Source: Didymella arachidicola
Taxonomy: Eukaryota > Ascomycota > Dothideomycetes > Pleosporales > Didymellaceae
Reading direction: 5' to 3'
Length of the DNA: 64,000 nucleotides
NCBI GenBank assembly: GCA_016630955.3
Contig: CM049987.1
Location: 620,001-684,000, forward strand
Part shown: piece by piece, positions 54,192 through 64,000 of the stretch
How positions within the stretch are numbered: position 1 is the stretch's first letter
Layout of the letters: every line of letters starts with the position of its first letter
Position numbers and translations under genes: made by a program
Notes under the pieces: model-generated
Seen by the model: the letters and a program-made list of their open reading frames with translations, nothing else
Told to the model about the DNA's origin: nothing
Database searches by the model: none

Positions 54192-57125
54192 ATGGCGTCC
54201 AAGAGAAAGCATGCGGCAATGGAGCCGGAAGATGTCCAGCCTATAGACCCAGCCGATGAGCTGATGTTCTTGTGCTTGGGCGGCGGCAACGAGGTTGGCC
54301 GCTCCTGCCACATTCTCCAGTACAGGGGCAAGACAGTCATGGTGCGTTCATTGAAGCTCGAGAGATCCACATAATGCTGACTCGAACAGCTTGATGCCGG
54401 TATGCATCCTGCTTATGAGGGCCTCTCTGCCATGCCGTTCTACGATGATTTTGATCTCAGCACAGTAGATGTGCTTCTAATCTCACAGTATGTATACACA
54501 TTTGCCCTCAGATCTAGCATCGATATGGGTGGGCCAGGCGTATCACTGCAGTCGTACATGCATGGAGGACGATTTTGGAACCAACCAACATCTTGTATAT
54601 CAGAAACAATGGAATATCATTTGCATCATCCAGTCCGACTCCGGTGATGTGCCCCCTCACCCTGGCCCCACATGTACATAGCAGCATCGTCCCCTGGGCG
54701 TAAAAGAAGTGCGCCACCTTTGCTGACACGACATCAGTTTCCACGTCGATCACGCAGCTTCGTTGCCCTACGTCCTGGCGAAGACGAACTTCAAAGGCCG
54801 AGTCTTCATGACACATCCGACCAAGGCCATTTATAAGTGGCTTATCCAGGACTCGGTCCGTGTCGGCAACATGTCCAGCTCCTCAGAGACCAAAATCCAG
54901 ATGTACACCGAGCAGGACCACCTGAATACTTTCCCTATGATCGAGTCCATCGACTTCTACACAACACACACCGTATCTGGGATACGTATTACACCGTATC
55001 CTGCGGGTCACGTTCTTGGTGCAGCCATGTTCCTCATCGAGATTGCTGGATTGAAGATCCTATTCACAGGTGACTACTCACGGGAAGATGACCGACATCT
55101 GGTGTCAGCTTCAGTACCAAAGGAGGTCAAGATCGACGTCCTTATTACGGAGTCCACGTTCGGTATCTCTACACATACACCGCGCGTTGAGCGTGAAACA
55201 CAGCTGATGAAGGCTATCACTGATATTCTGAACCGTGGAGGAAGAGCCTTGCTCCCTGTTTTTGCCCTTGGACGAGCCCAAGAGCTGTTGCTCATCTTGG
55301 ACGAATACTGGAGCAAGCACCCACAGTACCAAAAGGTACCGATCTACTACAACTCTAGTCTGGCGCGACGATGCATGCAAGTATATCAAACATACGTGGG
55401 CGCCATGAACGATAACATTAAGCGCCTCACAAAGCAGCGATTCGCCGAGGCCGAAGCCGAAGGGGACGTTGGCCGCCGAGGAGCTTGGGATTTGCGTTTC
55501 GTACGATCTTTGAAGAACCTCGAACGCTTTGACGACATGAGTGGCTGTGTCATGTTGGCATCACCTGGTATGATGCAGTCTGGTACGTCTCGCGAGTTGC
55601 TCGAGCGATGGGCGCCGGACCCAAGAAACGGCGTCATCATCACTGGCTACTCGGTCGAAGGTACTATGGCGAAGCAGATCGTACATGAGCCTGAGCAGAT
55701 CCCTGCCATCATGACGCGGGCTGCAAACAACAATCGCCGCGTCGGCCAGAGAGAGAACGAGCAAATCATGATCCCGAGGCGTTGTACAGTACAAGAGTAC
55801 AGTTTCGCAGCCCACGTTGACGGCAAGGAGAACATGGAATTTGTGCAGGAAGTTGCTGCTCCAGTAGTAGTAAGTCCCTGCCTATTAGTCCCTTCAAGTA
55901 ATGGAGCTGATGCCCTAACAGATTCTTGTCCACGGTGAGAAGGGTAACATGACACGCCTGAAGTCTAAACTTCTCGGTTTCAACGCACACAAAACAGTCC
56001 CTACCAAAATCTACTCGCCCGCCAACTGCGAAGAGCTCCGGATTCCCTTCAAGACCGATAAGATTGCTAAGGTCGTTGGCTCACTCGCCGCTATCCAGCC
56101 ACCTTTACCTCGCTCGTTGAGATCGCCAGGCGAAGACGGTGAACCCGACCAAGCTACCGAGGAGAACAAGAATCCCGCACTTATTAGTGGAGTCTTGATC
56201 CAGAACGACTTCAAAATCTCACTCATGGCGCCCGAAGACCTCAAAGAGTACGCTGGCCTCACAACAACCACAATCGTGTGCCGTCAGCACCTGACCTTGT
56301 CTGCTGCTGGCACAGAGTTAATTCGCTGGGCGCTTGAGGGCACTTTTGGGGCAATCAAAGAGGAAGAGATCACAGATGATGCAGTCAAGGGCAAAGAGGC
56401 CAATAGCAACGGTATCAAGGAGGATGCAGACGAAGACATTAGCCGCACAAGCACCCAGTTCACCGTCATGGAATGCGTCAACATTCTCGTTAAGCCCGGC
56501 GGTCACATCGAAGTCTCCTGGGAGGGCAACGTGATCAACGACGGTATCGCCGATGCCGTACTTGCTGTGCTGTTCACCGTAGAGAGCTCGCCCGCGGCGG
56601 TTCGTCGTAAGTCGCTCAACCTACAGATAGGTTCTACCAGTCCAATGGCTAACCCTGTCTGCAGAATCCTCCCGCCAGCATTCGCACTCGCACGCCCACC
56701 CCGAGAAGCCAAAGGAACCCAAACATCACCCCCACGCCACGTCCGACCCTGCAACCCGTCTCGCACGCCTGATGCTGTTCCTCGAAGCGCAATTCGGCGA
56801 GGAGGCCGTCAATCCAGTTTCCTATCCGCGTTCCTCCGCGCTCAATCCCTCGAATGCGACAAATGGCACCGAGGTCTCTAAGACAGACGACGAGGCCATG
56901 GATGAGGGCGATGCGAAGGAAGTCAGCGCCGAAGACAAAGCTGCGCTTCAGCGCTTGCACGCCCAGGGCATCCCAGTTCCGGGTATCGAGATTAAATTCG
57001 ACCGCTTTGTCGCGAGGGTTTGGTTGGAGGATTTGGATGTTGAGTGTGCGAACAACGCTCTTAGGGCGAGGGTCAAGGCGGTGGTTGAGAGGGGTGTGGA
57101 GACAGTGAGTGGATTGTGGCGGTAG
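54192..57125 (+). CDS. YSH1: mRNA 3'-end endonuclease CPSF73/Ysh1
   Basis: Cuts pre-mRNA before polyadenylation, in the CPSF/CPF complex in the nucleus. Exons 54192-54341, 54390-54487, 54738-55869, 55922-56606 and 56665-57125 (2526 nt, 841 residues). Intron 2 is long (250 nt, GTATGT to CATCAG); the others are 48-58 nt. Metallo-beta-lactamase motifs: [35 protein letters not shown] (zinc ligands, joined across intron 2) and [12 protein letters not shown]. Beta-CASP motifs: [39 protein letters not shown] and AAHVDGKEN. The C-terminal part carries a His-rich patch ([11 protein letters not shown]) and an acidic linker ([11 protein letters not shown]) before the conserved end [15 protein letters not shown]. 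The intact HxHxDH indicates an active nuclease. Confidence 0.96.
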
Positions 57126-57635
57126 GTTGGCGGTGCGGGAGAGTCTGCAAGAAGAAGACAGAAGGGGCTGCTTGATTCGCAAGCAATGATGGGGCAGGAT
57201 GCGGAGTAGTGTACGTGTATTGATAGTCTGCATATCAAAATCGGGGAGGGCACTTCTTTGGGATGTACATGAATAGCCAGATGTGATTGCTCGCGTAGTG
57301 ATATTCGAAAAACAAGCCTCAGAGTCAACTGATTGGTTCTAGATTCGTGGTACCCACGGCCTCCAAGTTGGCTTCGGAAGATTCGCTGACCATGTAAGTC
57401 TCGCCTCCACGATCTCCCGCCCGGAAATACCTTTCCCGTACCCGCGCACTGGCAAGTCGACCATGTTATAGACAATGCGAGCCTTCCCCAGCCTCAGTGC
57501 CTTCGCACATGGCACTCTGAACAGCGGCCCAACACCTAAATCATTATTATCATGTCATCTTCTAGAAGCCTACCACGACGGCTGTCTCAGCTATATTCGA
57601 ATAAAACCATAGGACTACTTCTTGTCAAAACCCAC

Positions 57636-58304
57636 CTACTGGCGAGATATAAATGGAGATGACAGGGTCAGGGTTCCGGCTGAGCTGTAATGCTTATCAA
57701 TGACGAATTTGATGTTTATGTCTTGCACCGCGGAAAAAGGCAAACGGAGAAACTCGCTTGTCGACTGTCTGTGGGAGAGGTGGCGGGTGGGTGTCGTGTC
57801 GCAGGATAGAGTAGCAGTTGCATCATGACCAACAGAGTGATTGATTGTCCTCAATGAGGCTGAATCAGGCACTGACAAGGTCCTTCCTCCTAGAGATGAG
57901 TAGCTCGCACTGTGTCCCGCAGTGGGGAATGCGCTTCCATTGTAGCCAAAACAAAACCACCTCTTTGCATTCAAACCAGGCAAGAGGGGGTACTGACTAC
58001 CTCCAGGATCCTTGTAAATATGCAGCTTGGGTATTTTGTAGCAATCAAAGCCGGATGTAATCACAGGCTTCTCGTAGCGAACACAGACTCTGTCTAAGTA
58101 TATGTAAGGCTCGGAAACGACCTGACGATCTCCTCGTTTCCTAAAGATCTTTAGCTTGTGGTGCACTCCCTTTGCGAGGGAATGACGATTTTGCTGAACC
58201 GCTGCTACGTTCGATTTGCGAGGAGAAACATTGGGCTCATCGGATACAAGCAAGACTCTATCCGGTCGTGGAACTTGCGTGAATAGGCACTGACTACCTC
58301 CCAT
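57636..58304 (-). CDS. Possible hypothetical protein (weak)
   Basis: A 222-codon frame beginning at a true ATG (MGGSQCLFTQVPRPDRVLLV). It contains two similar GGSQY/C-x-L segments, encoded by ACTGACTACCTCC at about 57989 and 58291 (plus strand). No motif, domain or targeting signal is recognised, and introns cannot be placed. Length is the only support, in a region without other genes. It may be chance or a decayed gene. Confidence 0.25.
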   Translation of the reverse strand: MGGSQCLFTQVPRPDRVLLVSDEPNVSPRKSNVAAVQQNRHSLAKGVHHKLKIFRKRGDRQVVSEPYIYLDRVCVRYEKPVITSGFDCYKIPKLHIYKDPGGSQYPLLPGLNAKRWFCFGYNGSAFPTAGHSASYSSLGGRTLSVPDSASLRTINHSVGHDATATLSCDTTPTRHLSHRQSTSEFLRLPFSAVQDINIKFVIDKHYSSAGTLTLSSPFISRQ

Positions 58305-59575
58305 ATTTCTGAAAATGGGACTGTTTACCGCATAGCCTAGACTTATGAGGTTGTAATGATAATTCTAGCGCATCATTTTATGGTCTTGAAAAGCAGATGT
58401 ATTCTCACTAAATGTCGTGTAGCTTCAATATTTTGCGAGAAATAGTGATTAGGGGCGTCCCATGGGAACACAAACTCAATGCCTCTATCCTGGGGCTTCT
58501 GATTGAGCAGTCATGCAAAAATCTCATTGTTAAGATACAAGAGGCCTCTAGTAGTCTTTGACGCATCTCTTTCGACTGAATACCTCTTCTTTTGCTGTCA
58601 CAAATTCACCACAACTTCCATCCTAGGATAACCTAGCTGGAAACACTCGTTTGCATTTGCACAATAACACCTTGATGGTTCATCACAGTAGTGTTCAATA
58701 TACCTTCACAACCTACCATTTAATCTCACAGCTCAGAATGGCCAGAAACACAGCAACTGTGGCCTTTTTGCGAGAGCAGAGACACTTGTCCCGGTTGCGC
58801 AAAAATTCTCATATGAGGTATTATCAAGCTAATCTGCGGTCATAGCTGTTTTACCAATTGATTTCTCATCTGGCATAAATACGAGGGACAGTAATGCACT
58901 GGAAGGGGATTGACCTGCCCATGTGTAGGCCAGTACTTGCGTGTCGAGAGAGCAAGAAGATGTTGAACCAGAAATTCTTTGAGGGCTCGCATGCTACTTT
59001 TGGAGTGCAGGAGCCTTTGATCTGTGTGAGCTTAAGAGATTGGCCTGTTTATTGACGAGATATCGGCCGATTTTGTAGTCTGCTTCGCACACTCAATGTG
59101 CCAGTCACCCTCTCCCACGGCGCCCCCGAGAGTTCCCGACGCCGACCAGCCCCGAGTTTCCGAGCAAAGCCTTCTAGTCACCCACCGATTAACAATCGCG
59201 CAGCGTTAAAACACAACTTGGGGCGGCGGTACCCTTAGGCGTGCAAAAAATGCAGTCATTTTTGCAGGCTCTGTGCGTTTTCGTCTTGGCAGGGTACCAG
59301 AGTCACTGAAGTATGTGAAGCTGCTCGGCGATGGCTCGGTACTAAGTTTGTTGGGATGCTCGACACGACCGATCTTACGCCTGCAGAAGTATATAGCTGC
59401 CTCACGGTAGCATTAAGGTGTGACTGCACAACACAAGCTTCCCAAGCATTCACACACCGCCATACTGCATTCGTCTACGACCACACCAACGTTCAGCCAT
59501 CACATCTTGTTCTCTTGTCTTCTCATGAACACCGATAACTTCCACACTACTGTCCACCTCATCTAAATTGCAAGA
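58305..59575. other. Intergenic region
   Basis: AT-rich left part and GC-rich right part (59100-59200). Near 59389 a TATATA run precedes the small gene at 59576. No other gene supported. Confidence 0.4.
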
Positions 59576-59782
59576 ATGTCGACACCGTCGCCTTCCACTT
59601 CTCGCAGCGCCTCTACCACTATGATGGCCGCTGTGCAGACTCATAATGGCGTTCACCAGTCCCATGGCTTCATGGCAGCACTCAAAAAACCCTTCCAAGG
59701 CTGGTCCAAGGAGCTCCTCCGTGCTCGCGACAACGACGATGATGATTACAACTTTGCCAGTGGCATGCGTCGCGGTGCTTAA
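59576..59782 (+). CDS. Small 68-residue protein with acidic patch
   Basis: Intronless frame with good start context (GCAAGAATGTC), a TATA-like GTATATAGC about 190 bases upstream and a long C/A-rich leader. MSTPSPSTSRSASTTMMAAV is disordered; then GFMAALKKPFQGWSKELLRA, a basic amphipathic stretch, followed by RDNDDDDYNFASGMRRGA. I do not recognise it by name. The arrangement (Trp in a basic helix, then an Asp run) does not look like random DNA. Short secreted or stress-induced fungal proteins often look like this, but there is no signal peptide. Confidence 0.5.
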   Translation: MSTPSPSTSRSASTTMMAAVQTHNGVHQSHGFMAALKKPFQGWSKELLRARDNDDDDYNFASGMRRGA

Positions 59783-60246
59783 CTTTACCGCGAGTCTGAG
59801 CACGATCACGCTTAGTCAAGACATCGGCGTGATTTCACCATGACGCCTTCAGGCGGCAGAGCCAGAGGTAATTCGCGCATCGCCATATCACACACCATGG
59901 CGACCCCATCATCGTTCAGCATTCATGGCTGTATCGGTCTCGCCTATGAACAATGCTGGAGAGAACAGATGCGAAAAACATAGATTTGAAGGAGATGGGT
60001 GCATCCAGGAGTTTGCAGAGAGTACCATACGCTGCTGGAGTCGTTGGATATTTACTTCGCGCGCAAAGATACCCGTTTTTGAGTTTACGAATCCACTTTT
60101 TACCTCTCAGCGGTTAGCGATGTACGACACACTCATGTGCATTGGCTGCTGACATCGCAACGATCGAATTTGGCGTTGACGAGAACAAGAAATGGGCTTT
60201 CGCCAGTGGGCGGGAGGCTGAACTACACTTGCCGCTCACGTCATTA

Positions 60247-60290
60247 CCGAGTCCGTGCGCGTGACGCCCACCATCGCGTAACGCCCCGCT
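60247..60290 (+). repeat. Left terminal inverted repeat of the pogo/Fot1 element
   Basis: 44 bp, an exact reverse complement of 62303-62346; preceded by TA at 60245-60246. Confidence 0.97.
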
Positions 60291-60398
60291 GAGATCCTAT
60301 CGACTTGTTGAAAAATAAGGTTACTGAGCCACCAACAACAGCAAATATTGTATAATATTGTAGTAGAGTAGTAAATAGACCTATGTGAACTACTTGTG

Positions 60399-62258
60399 CT
60401 ACTTGTATTTACTTGGAAGCCTAACGTTGCGTCCGCGGCGAGTAGTGACTGGTGGAGGAGCTGAGGGTGCCTCAGGGGCTTCTTTCGCACCACCAGCATC
60501 ACCAGCTTGTTTCTGACGCTTATTGCTACCTGAGGTAGCTTTTAAGGCTTTACGCTTACCCTTTTGGGATAATTGGATAGCAGTAGTAGCTTGACGAGCG
60601 TCCCTTTGACGCTGCGCTTCAGCTGCCTTCTTAGCCTTCTCCTGCACCCTCACCTCCTTAGCTCTCTCACGCTCTGTACGCTTCTCCTGAGCCTCTCTTG
60701 CTCTCTGAAGCTTAATTGCTACTTGCTCTTGCTTCTGACGTAGCTTTTGAAGATGCTGCTCCTCCTGTTCTTGCTCATTGATCTTCCGACGATAGTGTGC
60801 CTCTCTGACCTTCCGAGGAGACCAAAATACAGGTTGACTTTGGTACTCCTTCCGCTGTTGGAGACTCAGGGGCTTACTCTTCTTATTGTGCTTCTTCCTG
60901 TGTGCAAGAGACTCCTGCAGGCCTTTGTTCTGCTCAGTAAGCAGCTCAACCTGGGCAGTAAGAGAGTGAATTGCCCCTGTCAGCTCCCGCACTGCCTCAC
61001 TGTCAGGTTCCTTCACATGATCCTTAAGTACCTGCCTTATACGCCTCCAGTCTGTTGGTCTAAGAGCTCCTGATTGTTCTTCTTTGTCTGTATAAGTGTT
61101 GTTGACTTGTTTGAGTACAGCAGAGGCGTCAGGGGGCCATATCCCTGTGGCTGCAAAGGAGTTGACGATTGTTGACTCCTGAAATGAGCTCTGCCACGCC
61201 GCCCAGAACAGGTGTAAGAAGTTTGATTTAGTGACTGGAGAGGTCCCCTGACTGCTTTGGAGGAACTGCGTAAGCTCATTTGAGTATGCTCGTGCCAGAG
61301 GTGAGAACAGGCAAACGTCCAGTGGCTGGAGCCTGTGTGTTGAGTGAGGGGGAAGGATCATCACGAGTATCTTGCGTTGGTTGGCGTACTCAATAAAGTC
61401 AGGGGTAACGTGGCTCCCGTGGCCGTCAAGTATCAAAAGACGATACTTTCTCCGTGCTGTGGCCTTAGTAGCGCGATCGAACACCTGTTCAAGCCAGGCA
61501 AGAGCTATCTCGTTGTTGCTCCAGCCTGTACTAGATGAGCTGACAAAGACTGAGTGTTCCCCTGGCTTGATATCCTCCACCCAGCCTGAGTATATAGCTT
61601 GATTGGCTGCTGGGTATATGAGGCTTGCTGGCAGGGCTTCCCCTGAGGCACTTATGCAAGCAATAAGCGTGATCCACTCCCGTGAGCCGTCTTGGAGAGT
61701 ACCTCTGACTTGCTTGCTGTCCCACAGTGGCCGGGAGAACACTCGTTTTGCACGTTCAAGTACCCCGATCATGAAGCCCTTCTCATCCATATTGTACATG
61801 TGCTGAGGCTCAATGCTGTACTCAGCTATCTTGCTGTGTAGAAGTGTGAAGTAGGCCTCAAAAGAAGCCCCTGAGTCAGCTTGGTGGCGATTGCGATCCT
61901 TCCCTGTTGCCCATTTGGTGACCAGTTCAGCTGTGTGACGGTGGAGGAAGCGAGTAACCCAGCTATCAGAGACGCTGCTACCAGCTACTTTAGACGCGTA
62001 ATTTCGGATTTGAAGCCTGTTAGGAGGGAATCCGTCCTCAGTAAGCTTATTAATAAGCTTAATAAGCTCTTGTTCTTCAGTGTTGTTGAGTTTCCGTTGG
62101 TTAACTGCTTTGACCTCCCTAGAAGTTGAAACCCCTTTGTGCCTCCGCGCTAACGTAGACCGATCAACTCCCTTTGCTTTAGCAAACTTTGTGTATGAAA
62201 GTTGTTCTTTATGATTGCGCAAATCGAATTCTGTAGCCGCTTCTTGAATTGAGTCCAT
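60399..62258 (-). CDS. pogo/Fot1-family DDE transposase
   Basis: 619 residues, intronless, from MDSIQEAATEFDLRNHKEQL. The N-terminus holds a psq-type helix-turn-helix (LSYTKFAKAKGVDRSTLARR), then a CENP-B-type DNA-binding segment (EEQELIKLINKLTEDGFPPN to SWVTRFLHRH). The DDE_1 catalytic core has its three acids in MYNMDEKGFM, LLILDGHGSH and LQPLDVCLFSPL, all intact. Residues about 430-619 are a charged coiled coil (QEQVAIKLQRAREAQEKRTE) with a basic end (TTRRGRNVRLPSKYK). It cuts and pastes the element that contains it. The gene reads opposite to the plus strand and sits 148 nt in from the left end and 88 nt from the right end of the element. Nothing suggests it is inactive. Confidence 0.95.
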   Translation of the reverse strand: MDSIQEAATEFDLRNHKEQLSYTKFAKAKGVDRSTLARRHKGVSTSREVKAVNQRKLNNTEEQELIKLINKLTEDGFPPNRLQIRNYASKVAGSSVSDSWVTRFLHRHTAELVTKWATGKDRNRHQADSGASFEAYFTLLHSKIAEYSIEPQHMYNMDEKGFMIGVLERAKRVFSRPLWDSKQVRGTLQDGSREWITLIACISASGEALPASLIYPAANQAIYSGWVEDIKPGEHSVFVSSSSTGWSNNEIALAWLEQVFDRATKATARRKYRLLILDGHGSHVTPDFIEYANQRKILVMILPPHSTHRLQPLDVCLFSPLARAYSNELTQFLQSSQGTSPVTKSNFLHLFWAAWQSSFQESTIVNSFAATGIWPPDASAVLKQVNNTYTDKEEQSGALRPTDWRRIRQVLKDHVKEPDSEAVRELTGAIHSLTAQVELLTEQNKGLQESLAHRKKHNKKSKPLSLQQRKEYQSQPVFWSPRKVREAHYRRKINEQEQEEQHLQKLRQKQEQVAIKLQRAREAQEKRTERERAKEVRVQEKAKKAAEAQRQRDARQATTAIQLSQKGKRKALKATSGSNKRQKQAGDAGGAKEAPEAPSAPPPVTTRRGRNVRLPSKYK

Positions 62259-62302
62259 ATTGACTGAGCTATGGGGTGTTGAAGATGGGGTGCGATTTGC
62301 TT

Positions 62303-62346
62303 AGCGGGGCGTTACGCGATGGTGGGCGTCACGCGCACGGACTCGG
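62303..62346 (-). repeat. Right terminal inverted repeat of the pogo/Fot1 element
   Basis: 44 bp, an exact reverse complement of 60247-60290; followed by TA at 62347-62348. Confidence 0.97.
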
Positions 62347-62348
62347 TA

Positions 62349-63048
62349 GCGCGACTGCTTCCCATTTCGCTGCATATCGCGAGGCTGTCAAATCCTTCAT
62401 ACCCGTTTCTATCTCTTGCATTTAGTTGAGGGCGCTTGCATCTCAACTTGCGGCTTTCTAGAGCTGTTACCGCCCATTCCACGTCGCCGTCACAAATGAT
62501 CGCCAAAGCACCAGTACATCTTGGGAATCTGCGCTACATACGTCAAATCATGACGACGTTATCAACAACGAGCGCGATCTCATTGCGGCAGTATACCTCA
62601 TACTCTTCGCCTATTCTCTAATGGCCTCGAACGGCGCTGCTGCCGTCAAGCCGCTCCCAGATCAGGCGTGCCGAGCTCATTTTGTTGCCTGACACCACCA
62701 CCCAATCGAGCACTAATTTTCGAGTCAAACACATGGGGTGGAAACACAAGCAAGCCTCTTAATCTTTCGCTAAGCACAAAAATCCATATCAAGGCACGAC
62801 TACACCGCATTGGCGATTAGTCCTGTCAGCTTTCCGGCATCTGGAGCCACTGGCGCCAGTGCGGCTCAGCTTGTCTGCAAGAGACGTTGGACAGCCGTGC
62901 GCCTTCATCTAAACACTAAGTATGTAAGTCGTCGATGCCCCTTTCGCGGGCTGGTCATCCAATATTTCTCCCTCCAGTACTATCTATTTTCACATAATAT
63001 TGATTTTTGCACTTCTGTACAAGATATAATTATTCCGAACGCCCAGCC
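62349..63048. other. Intergenic region after the transposon
   Basis: No supported gene between the element and the GPI-type wall protein gene. AT-rich DNA (62950-63040) precedes that gene and includes a TATAAT-like segment just before the leader. Confidence 0.4.
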
Positions 63049-63783
63049 ATGTCTCTCCTTCTCAAATCTACACTACTTGCATCAGTCGTTACTGCGCAAT
63101 TGACGACTTCCATCTGGATGCCCGGAGCTGCGAACGGAGACCAGAGTTTTGTTGGATCCGTCGTCGCTGTGCAGGGCGACCGCACAACCATATCGATGGC
63201 CTTCGACGGCGAAGGCATCGAAACTGAATACTACGGGCAAGGCCCCAAGACTGTGACCGTCGGAGGCACGACCTATGTGGCATACGAGGTGTCGGCGACC
63301 GCAATTGTTGAAGATGTGTCAGCAACAGCAACCATCGACCTCGCGTGCTCCAGGGCAGACGACAGCGCAGTGCCGACCTGCGAAATCAACACCAAGATTT
63401 TGGGCGGACCACCAGACGAGACCAGCGGCCTCTCGGATGCAACCACCACCACCATGTCTGGCGACATGCAGTACTACCTGAACAACTTCCCGCTTGTTAT
63501 CACTGCCGGTGAGGAGAAGCTCGGCGCGTCGGCTGCAGCTACTCTTTCGGCAAGCGAAGTTACGCCTACTGGAGCCACTGGAAGCAGCGCGCGATCATCC
63601 GGTACTTCTGGTTCCTCCGCATCGCGGGGTGCTCCTACAGCATCTGTTACTTCTGCAGCAGCATCTGCTGCATCGAGTGCTGCCAGCTCTGCAGTAGCGC
63701 AGGCTACTGGTGCAGCTGCCTCTATGCGCTCGTTTGCGCCGGTTATGGTCGGCATGGGTGCTGTCGCAGCCTTCTTTGTTTAA
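63049..63783 (+). CDS. Secreted Ser/Ala-rich cell wall protein, probable GPI anchor
   Basis: Intronless, 244 residues. I start at ATG 63049 (MSLLLKSTLLASVVTAQLTT), a signal peptide; the longer reading needs an alternative start. Residues 18-155 form a beta-type domain: TTSIWMPGAANGDQSFVGSV, VVAVQGDRTTISMAFDGEGI, GPKTVTVGGTTYVAYEVSAT, two cysteines (DLACSRAD and PTCEINTK), and YYLNNFPLVITAGEEKLGAS. Residues 160-225 are a Ser/Ala/Thr-rich linker, probably O-glycosylated. The end (SFAPVMVGMGAVAAFFV) is a hydrophobic GPI-signal tail. Many fungi have such short wall proteins with Ser/Ala-rich stalks, but I cannot name a function. Confidence 0.85.
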   Translation: MSLLLKSTLLASVVTAQLTTSIWMPGAANGDQSFVGSVVAVQGDRTTISMAFDGEGIETEYYGQGPKTVTVGGTTYVAYEVSATAIVEDVSATATIDLACSRADDSAVPTCEINTKILGGPPDETSGLSDATTTTMSGDMQYYLNNFPLVITAGEEKLGASAAATLSASEVTPTGATGSSARSSGTSGSSASRGAPTASVTSAAASAASSAASSAVAQATGAAASMRSFAPVMVGMGAVAAFFV

Positions 63784-64000
63784 TCAATTTAGTAGTATTG
63801 CATTTGCGACCTTCTTATTGTAAGATACTATTAAGTCCAGAGGACAATGCTTGCACAAGCACAGAGACAGGTGGGCGTTGTGTGCAGTCTAGTCTTGTGC
63901 GTTTACAGGCCGCTTGTTCGAGACAAACGGTCGTTTGTCTTGCATGGACACGTCGAAATACTGATGAGTGTCTTTGTTCATCACTTACTGCGCCAGTCCC
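63784..64000. other. 3' flank to the window end
   Basis: Downstream of the wall protein gene; no coding features are visible before the window ends. Confidence 0.4.

Larger units (their letters stand above)
60247..62346 (-). mobile_element. Complete pogo/Fot1-type DNA transposon with TA target duplication
   Basis: 2100-bp element bounded by perfect 44-bp terminal inverted repeats (60247-60290 and 62303-62346, beginning CCGAGTCCGTGCGCG) and flanked on both sides by TA (60245-60246, 62347-62348), the target of Tc1/mariner-pogo elements. It carries one intact transposase gene and no other cargo. The identical repeats and unbroken frame indicate recent insertion and no visible repeat-induced point mutation. 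The pre-insertion site would read CGTCAT-TA-GCGCGACT. Confidence 0.95.

Noticed and set aside
1..64000. CRISPR arrays, operons, Shine-Dalgarno sites, riboswitches, rRNA genes
   Set aside because: None is visible; spliced eukaryotic genes with separate promoters explain the window. Fungal TPP riboswitches sit in thiamine genes, which are absent here.

Overview
The window is nuclear DNA from a filamentous ascomycete (Pezizomycotina; a Dothideomycete is my best guess, not proven). The reasons are short introns (mostly 48-80 nt) with GTRNGT donors and CTRAC-like branch sites, an orotidine decarboxylase carrying the long insertion usual in filamentous ascomycetes, and fungal families such as the Fet3/Ftr1 iron uptake pair, GH128 glucanase, Ysh1, TAF4 and a pogo/Fot1 transposon. 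Genes lie on both strands with no operons. Exons were assembled by hand from splice signals, and every spliced model listed with exon coordinates sums to a multiple of three.

Left third (1-24 kb): ribosomal protein uL22/RPL17, fibrillarin, a secreted GH128 glucanase, a secreted M14/AstE-like metallohydrolase, a small basic nuclear protein, OMP decarboxylase (pyrG), two related small secreted proteins flanking an extradiol dioxygenase, then a divergent FTR1-FET3 pair for reductive iron uptake. The 1-kb promoter of that pair holds three perfect ATCWGATAA iron-repressor GATA sites. A secreted Thr-rich protein with an LAEP repeat follows.

Middle (24-42 kb): molybdenum cofactor genes (a MoaA/MOCS1A protein ending in Gly-Gly, followed on the same strand by a 1.1-kb-codon open frame ending in MoaC), a nuclear hypothetical protein, an APC-type permease, a membrane-anchored histidine acid phosphatase (phytase-like), a hypothetical protein, a lipid phosphate phosphatase broken by an in-frame TAG, and an assimilatory nitrate reductase with an unusually long charged N-terminus. 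Nitrate reductase needs the cofactor whose first steps are encoded 9 kb away, so the two loci are functionally linked.

Right third (42-64 kb): a tail-anchored protein with two PPAY motifs, a truncated BTB protein, an HSPA12-like Hsp70/actin-fold ATPase, a 2-kb gene-poor AT-rich stretch with a 32-bp-arm hairpin, hypothetical genes including a zinc-finger fragment with a 21-bp minisatellite, TAF4 and YSH1 transcribed divergently, a small acidic-tailed protein, a complete 2.1-kb pogo/Fot1 transposon with 44-bp perfect inverted repeats and TA duplication, and a GPI-type cell wall protein.

The most interesting observation is the MoaA/MoaC locus. A GT donor overlaps the Gly-Gly-stop of MoaA, and a branch site plus acceptor lies upstream of the MoaC frame in the matching phase. 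One gene could therefore make either a Gly-Gly-ended MoaA or a 1544-residue MoaA-MoaC fusion, as human MOCS1 does.
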